Assembly: GCA_016217675.1 (NCBI GenBank)
Contig: JACRHC010000074.1
Coordinates: 1-51,134, forward strand
DNA length: 51,134 nt
Source of the DNA: Nitrospirota bacterium
GTDB taxonomy: Bacteria; Nitrospirota; Thermodesulfovibrionia; Thermodesulfovibrionales; UBA6898
Reading direction: 5' to 3'
Shown here: piece after piece, positions 47,133 to 51,134 of the stretch
How positions within the stretch are numbered: the stretch's first letter is position 1
Layout: the number at the start of each line of letters is the position of its first letter
Position numbers and translations under genes: made by a program
The notes under the pieces: model-generated
Seen by the model: only the letters and a program-made list of their open reading frames with translations
What the model was told of the DNA's origin: nothing
The model's database searches: none

Positions 47133-49085
47133 TCAAGGTATGCATTGCACCTGCGCAGCGTTCTGACGATAGTTTGGAACGATCTTTTGAAGGGTGGGGA
47201 TCACCTCATCAACAGCATTTTCTTTGATGATACGCTCGAATTCTTTGATATGCGCCTGCAGCTCATCATAGCTCGGGATGTACGTCGGGATCGCAGCTCG
47301 TATCTTCTCATGCGGTGTTTCCGTTATGCGCTCTGTTTCGTCGAAAAGCTCTTCAAACAGTTTTTCTCCCGGTCTCAGGCCAGTGAACTCTATCTGTATA
47401 TCGTCGTACGGCACCAGGCCGGAAAGCCTGATGAGATTTTCCGCAAGCTCCACGATCCTGATCTGCGCACCCATTTCAAGGACGTAGATATCCCCGCCCT
47501 TGCCCAGAGCTGCAGAGATGAGAACCAGCTGCACCGCCTCCGGTATGAGCATAAAAAAACGCTTTATATCAGGGTGGGTAACGGTGATCGGTCCTCCGTT
47601 TTGCAACTGCTCTCTGAAGATATGTACAACGCTGCCGTTGCTGCCCAGGACATTGCCGAACCGCACGGTCGTGAACTTTGTCGAAGAACTGCCGTTAACA
47701 CTGAGGCCAAGAAATTCTGTTACGCGTTTTGTTGCACCCATCACATTAGTCGGGTTGACCGCCTTGTCTGTGGAGATCGTCACAAAGCTCTCTGTCCCAT
47801 ACTGCGAAGCTGCCTGTATCAGGTTCCGCGTGCCGAATATGTTGTTCTTTACCGCTTCAAGGGCATTCAGCTCCATGAGCGGTACATGCTTGTGCGCTGC
47901 AGCATGGAATACGACCTGCGGCCTGAACTCAGCGAAGAGGGCGTTCACCGATGTCACATCCCGCATATCACCGACTATCGTAACAATCAGGCCGTCGGGA
48001 GGAAGGGGTGAAGGGCTGCCGTTCCTCTCGCCTTTCGCTTTACGCCTTGCGGCAGCCCTCAATTCCATATCAATGGAGAAGAGCCCATTTTCATAACGGT
48101 CAAAAAGAACAAGTTTTGCCGGACCATACTGCATAATCTGTCTGCAGAGTTCAGAGCCGATCGAGCCGCCCGCGCCGGTCACCAGAACGATTTTACCTTT
48201 GATCTGGGCCGATACCTCCTCAATATTGGTGCGTATCGGCTCCCTCTGGAGGAGGTCTTCAAGAGACAGCGGTCTGATGTGAGAGACGGTTACATTCCCC
48301 TCAACAATATCATGCAGGCCGGGAAGGGTCTTTACCGGAAGGTTAAACTGTTTACAGAATTCGTATATCTCACGGATAACCTTTGTGCTCATGGCAGGCA
48401 GGGCGATGAGAATCTCATCCGGCCGATGTCGCATCACCACCTCAGCTATCCGCTCCCTTGGACCGAAGATCGGCAGACCGTGGATCTGCATCCCTTTCTT
48501 GTGAGGGGCGTCATCGATGAAGCCGATCGGCTCTATTTTGTAGCGCGGATTGTTCAGCATATCCCGCACGATCATCTCCCCGGCATCTCCGGCGCCTATG
48601 ATAAGCACCTTACTTGAAGAGACCTGCTTCTCAAGGTATTCGCGGAAGACCCTGAAGCCAAGCCTTGTACCGCCTGAAATCATCAGGAGCAGCAGGCCGT
48701 CAAGGACATAGATGGACCGGGGATAGCGCGGATCAGCTGCGATCAGCCTGACCAGAACAAAAAAGAGGACACTGCCAAGAAGGACTGTCCAGACGAGTTT
48801 GACAAGGTCCCTGACACTCGAATACTTCCAAAGGTCCTTATAGAGTCCAAAGCCCGCGTACATCACAAGGCGTATCACAAGCAGGACCGGTAAATAGGTG
48901 AGAAACAGATACCACTGCGAACCATTGGAAGTGCTTGATATAAACCCGTCGAACCTCAGGACAAAGGCAAAGTAATTGGCTGCAGCTGCCTGAAGCAGAT
49001 GAAGGAGCGCGACCATGATCCGTCTATAACGGAATATAGAGTCTCTAAGAAATATATAGAGCCTTGTGGTAAGAAGCTGTCCCAT
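47133..49085 (-). CDS. PglF/WbpM-type UDP-N-acetylhexosamine 4,6-dehydratase
   Basis: A membrane-anchored dehydratase, about 650 residues. Four N-terminal membrane segments (MVALLHLLQAAAANYFAFVL, then YLFLTYLPVLLVIRLVMYAG and others) lead to a CoA-like domain (VLIIGAGDAGEMIVRDML) and a Rossmann-type dehydratase (IVLVTGAGGSIGSELCRQIM, HAAAHKHVPLMELNALEAVK, VTISTDKAVNPTNVMGATKR). The active-site Ser-Thr-Asp-Lys motif is present. It dehydrates UDP-GlcNAc for bacillosamine- or QuiNAc-type sugars. The start at 49085 is chosen for an AAGGGAC site; longer frames reach 49139. A repeat-derived stretch (RRKAKGERNGSPSPLPPDG) interrupts the conserved LRAAA...DGLIVTIVGD region. Confidence 0.87.
   Translation of the reverse strand: MGQLLTTRLYIFLRDSIFRYRRIMVALLHLLQAAAANYFAFVLRFDGFISSTSNGSQWYLFLTYLPVLLVIRLVMYAGFGLYKDLWKYSSVRDLVKLVWTVLLGSVLFFVLVRLIAADPRYPRSIYVLDGLLLLMISGGTRLGFRVFREYLEKQVSSSKVLIIGAGDAGEMIVRDMLNNPRYKIEPIGFIDDAPHKKGMQIHGLPIFGPRERIAEVVMRHRPDEILIALPAMSTKVIREIYEFCKQFNLPVKTLPGLHDIVEGNVTVSHIRPLSLEDLLQREPIRTNIEEVSAQIKGKIVLVTGAGGSIGSELCRQIMQYGPAKLVLFDRYENGLFSIDMELRAAARRKAKGERNGSPSPLPPDGLIVTIVGDMRDVTSVNALFAEFRPQVVFHAAAHKHVPLMELNALEAVKNNIFGTRNLIQAASQYGTESFVTISTDKAVNPTNVMGATKRVTEFLGLSVNGSSSTKFTTVRFGNVLGSNGSVVHIFREQLQNGGPITVTHPDIKRFFMLIPEAVQLVLISAALGKGGDIYVLEMGAQIRIVELAENLIRLSGLVPYDDIQIEFTGLRPGEKLFEELFDETERITETPHEKIRAAIPTYIPSYDELQAHIKEFERIIKENAVDEVIPTLQKIVPNYRQNAAQVQCIP
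48025..48052 (+). repeat. Degenerate 7-bp tandem array inside the dehydratase gene
   Basis: CTCTCGC, CTTTCGC, TTTACGC, CTTGCGG run in series. They code on the other strand for an extra basic segment of about 15 residues between two conserved parts of the dehydratase. It parallels the array in gmd. Confidence 0.5.
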
Positions 49086-49175
49086 TTTGTCCCTTGCCTG
49101 CTGCCGCATTACTTTTTTTACAGGCTTCTCCAATATCAATAATTTACCAAGAAAAGAGCTGCCATTACAAATAAC

Positions 49176-49580
49176 CTATGACAAAAAATGCCCGGCTATT
49201 TTCCGATCGATACGCTCCACCGTATGTACCAGTGAAGTTTTTGAGGCAATAAAGCCGAACGTTACGCCAAGATAATTCGCAAGCATATCGAAATAAGAAA
49301 ATGTCCGGTAGTCTGTTATGCCCTGCAGATATTCAAGGACAATACCCATCACAACAAAAAGGCCTGCAAAGAGCCAAGCCATGCGGGGCGTAACAAGCAG
49401 CTGGGCAAAGTAGAACATCAGCACCGCGTATGCAAGGATATGACCGATTTTGAGATCATTTTCGATCTGCAAATAACCCGGAAAATCGGCAGTCAGCGAC
49501 AAATAGATGACTGCGCCTACCAGCGCCATGCCGATACAGACCCATACCTTTTTGAAAATAAATGGACGGAATATATTCAA
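49176..49580 (-). CDS. VanZ-family membrane protein
   Basis: A 134-residue protein with four membrane segments and the VanZ-like motifs DKIGH-type (NDLKIGHILAYAVLMFYFAQ), EYLQGITDYRTFSYFDMLAN and LGVTFGF. VanZ-like proteins affect glycopeptide tolerance or envelope polysaccharide export; the exact role is not known. It precedes the dehydratase on the same strand. Confidence 0.87.
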   Translation of the reverse strand: MNIFRPFIFKKVWVCIGMALVGAVIYLSLTADFPGYLQIENDLKIGHILAYAVLMFYFAQLLVTPRMAWLFAGLFVVMGIVLEYLQGITDYRTFSYFDMLANYLGVTFGFIASKTSLVHTVERIDRKIAGHFLS

Positions 49581-49593
49581 GACGGTTCAGCGC

Positions 49594-49980
49594 TCACCAT
49601 TCAGTCCGGACTGGATAGGCTGAGATGTGCGTATCAGGCGTGAGAATCACCAGGCCGTGTGAGATCGCCTGGCAGATGAGTATCCTGTCGAAAGGGTCCT
49701 TGTGGTATTCCGGCAGGCGGGAAAGCTGGAGAACTGACGACTCATTGAGCGTAAGCGATTCTATGTCGTGCCTGGCCCGCCATGTATTGATAAATTTATC
49801 CGGAGGTTCCGGCAGCGGAAGTTTTCCAAGGCGGTGCTTGACGATGATCTCCCAGACCGAGGCAACGCTCAGCAGAATTTCATTGTTCGGGTCGATAAAA
49901 AAGCGGCGGGAAGTCTCAGAAAGCTCAGGACTGTCTGAGACGATCCAGAGAAACGTGCAGGTGTCTAAGAGGATCTTCAA
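49594..49980 (-). CDS. vapC: VapC-type PIN-domain toxin
   Basis: A 128-residue PIN nuclease: MKILLDTCTFLWIVSDS (Asp6), ASVWEIIVKHRLGKL (Glu), DPFDRILICQAISHGL (Asp) and ILTPDTHIS (Asp). It overlaps the antitoxin gene by 4 bp. It belongs to a different PIN subgroup (LLDTCTFLW) from the toxin at 42854. Confidence 0.88.
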   Translation of the reverse strand: MKILLDTCTFLWIVSDSPELSETSRRFFIDPNNEILLSVASVWEIIVKHRLGKLPLPEPPDKFINTWRARHDIESLTLNESSVLQLSRLPEYHKDPFDRILICQAISHGLVILTPDTHISAYPVRTEW

Positions 49981-50222
49981 TCATCTTCCCCGTGAAAGGC
50001 AGCTATTGTTGCCTCAGGAAGATCTTCAAAAAACGATGCAGGCACAGAGAATAATCCCTTTGCAAGCCCTATGGTGCGCGGTTTATGCTGGTGTTTTGCA
50101 AGCGGACGGATCTCCGCTATCGGAAGGTTCCTTTTGCATAGCAGGATAGTTTCTCCCCCCTCAACCGCTTCAAGGTAGCGCGAGAGGTGGGTTTTAGCTT
50201 CATGAATATTAAGCTTTATCAT
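49977..50222 (-). CDS. vapB: Phd/YefM-type antitoxin
   Basis: An 81-residue antitoxin: MIKLNIHEAKTHLSRYLEA, VEGGETILLCKRNLPIAEIRP, then a short tail ending FFEDLPEATIAAFHGEDD. The head is the Phd/YefM DNA-binding fold. It overlaps its toxin as ATGA. Confidence 0.86.
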   Translation of the reverse strand: MIKLNIHEAKTHLSRYLEAVEGGETILLCKRNLPIAEIRPLAKHQHKPRTIGLAKGLFSVPASFFEDLPEATIAAFHGEDD

Positions 50223-50324
50223 AGTTCAATACTAAACCAACTAAGAGCCTAAGTCAAGCTAACATGCAAGATGGTCGTAACCCTTCACAGTGAACAGGGG
50301 AAATCATCATAAAATCTCCCCTCA

Positions 50325-50372
50325 CCCCTCTTTGCTAAAGAGGGGAATTGCCCTCCCTTTGGCAAAGGGAGG
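50325..50372. repeat. Tandem palindromic dispersed repeat
   Basis: Two perfect 9-bp hairpins in a row: CCCCTCTTT (50325-50333) with AAAGAGGGG (50337-50345), and CCTCCCTTT (50352-50360) with AAAGGGAGG (50364-50372). Outer AAATCTCCC and GGGATTT parts nest around them. This is a typical small dispersed palindromic repeat. It lies in a 377-bp gap (50223-50599) that otherwise holds nothing I can name; on the minus strand 50430-50570 reads ISADVITFDSFAEKSTQRIR before stops, possibly a decayed gene. Confidence 0.7.
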
Positions 50373-50599
50373 TTAGGAGGGATTTGTTCAGTATTAAACT
50401 GCTCCCCTCATAACTGAACCCTTACTCAGATGGTCCGGAATTGCAGGTTATGCCAATCATATGCCGAACGCACCCCGGATGCGTTGGGTCGATTTTTCGG
50501 CAAAGCTGTCGAAGGTGATGACATCCGCCGAAATAGAGGGATGCCGCTCCCGGAAGCCGGCATAGGTGGAGGGGGAAAATGTCTCCGAATTTTTACATA

Positions 50600-51134
50600 T
50601 CAGCTTGCCGGCCTTCTGATTGTCTCAACGATTCTCTCTAAATCAATTTCTGTCATCGCTGTGCCGGAAGGCAAACATAACCCTCGGGCGAAGAGGTCTT
50701 CGCAGACGCTGCCACCGCGCATGGGCGCACCTTTGAAGACCGGCTGCAGATGCATCGGCTTCCAGACAGGGCGAGACTCGATATTCTCCTTTTCAAGGGT
50801 CTGCCGAACTGCCTCGCGATCAGCACCGAAAACTTCTGGTGTGACCAGAATGACAGTCAGCCAGCGGGTGGCCCGTCCGTAAGAGGCCTCAGGCATGAAT
50901 TCTATCCCGGGGATATCAGATAGGGCCTTACGGTAATAGTCACATATCCAGCGCTTTCTTTCTACCCGCTCATTAAGAACTTGCAGCTGGCCGCGGCCAA
51001 TAGCAGCCACAATGTTGCTCATCCGGTAGTTGTAGCCTATCTGCGTATGCTCGTAATGAGGGGCTGCATCCCGCGCCTGATGGGAAAGGAATTTTGCCTT
51101 TTCTATGAGCGCAGCATCGTCAGAGGCCAGCATG
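50600..51134 (-). CDS. DegT/DnrJ/EryC1-type aminotransferase, C-terminal part
   Basis: The last 177 residues of a PLP-dependent sugar aminotransferase, with its 5' part beyond the window. Visible motifs: KFLSHQARDAAPHYEHTQIG, YNYRMSNIVAAIGRGQLQVL, ESRPVWKPMHLQPVF and DLFARGLCLPSGTAMTEIDL. The catalytic Lys lies in the missing part. The wording is that of PglE-like enzymes that aminate 4-keto sugars. Next to a PglF/WbpM-type dehydratase this fits UDP-amino-sugar synthesis. Confidence 0.88.
   Translation of the reverse strand, partial: MLASDDAALIEKAKFLSHQARDAAPHYEHTQIGYNYRMSNIVAAIGRGQLQVLNERVERKRWICDYYRKALSDIPGIEFMPEASYGRATRWLTVILVTPEVFGADREAVRQTLEKENIESRPVWKPMHLQPVFKGAPMRGGSVCEDLFARGLCLPSGTAMTEIDLERIVETIRRPAS

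Noticed and set aside
47112-48011. Plus-strand open frame opposite the dehydratase
   Set aside because: Shadow of the conserved minus-strand dehydratase.

Overview
The window looks like a contig piece from an uncultivated, probably anaerobic member of the Nitrospirota (Thermodesulfovibrionia-like). This is inferred, not proven, from a MamK-type actin, a pentaheme cytochrome, a haem-motif sensor kinase, DsrE and DUF362 ferredoxin-like proteins, and an ExeA/GspB pair beside a GDP-fucose cluster.

Positions 1 to about 12,350 are an integrative element lodged in the 3' end of a tRNA-Lys gene; its left end lies outside the window. From left to right it carries a reverse transcriptase with an overlapping nitrilase gene (a DRT class 1-like anti-phage pair), a RelE-UvrD helicase fusion, an XRE regulator with a perfect upstream palindrome, four small unrecognised genes with two related GC-rich hairpins, a strongly structured non-coding segment (7625-7774), a primase-helicase, an excisionase-like protein, a second XRE regulator on what looks like a leaderless promoter, and a tyrosine recombinase split by an in-frame TAG. 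Three minus-strand tRNAs (Lys, Arg, His) follow.

Positions 12,842 to 36,471 are chromosomal. A minus-strand operon encodes two periplasmic binding proteins, a histidine kinase with a CXXCH haem motif in its sensor region, and a DUF362 iron-sulfur protein. A second operon encodes an ABC exporter of the MacB/FtsX kind with two membrane-associated partners. Then come a phosphodiesterase and a DUF1499 protein, a five-haem cytochrome whose frame is crossed by a UGA followed by a SECIS-like hairpin, a DsrE protein, and a minus-strand cluster of amidase, MamK-like actin, pseudo-receiver/SPOR protein and RhlE helicase. A DUF4149/DUF2207 pair, a pseudouridine synthase and ExeA/GspB complete this part.

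Positions 36,480 to 51,134 form an envelope polysaccharide region, all on the minus strand: phosphomannomutase, ManC, GDP-fucose synthase, GDP-mannose dehydratase, a UDP-sugar dehydrogenase, a PglF/WbpM-type dehydratase, VanZ and a DegT aminotransferase cut by the window end. Together they would make GDP-mannose, GDP-fucose and UDP-amino sugars. Three toxin-antitoxin pairs and an AAA/DUF4143 ATPase are interspersed, with two decayed copies of the 3' end of a nucleotidyltransferase gene between them. Several sugar genes contain in-frame degenerate 7-bp tandem arrays.
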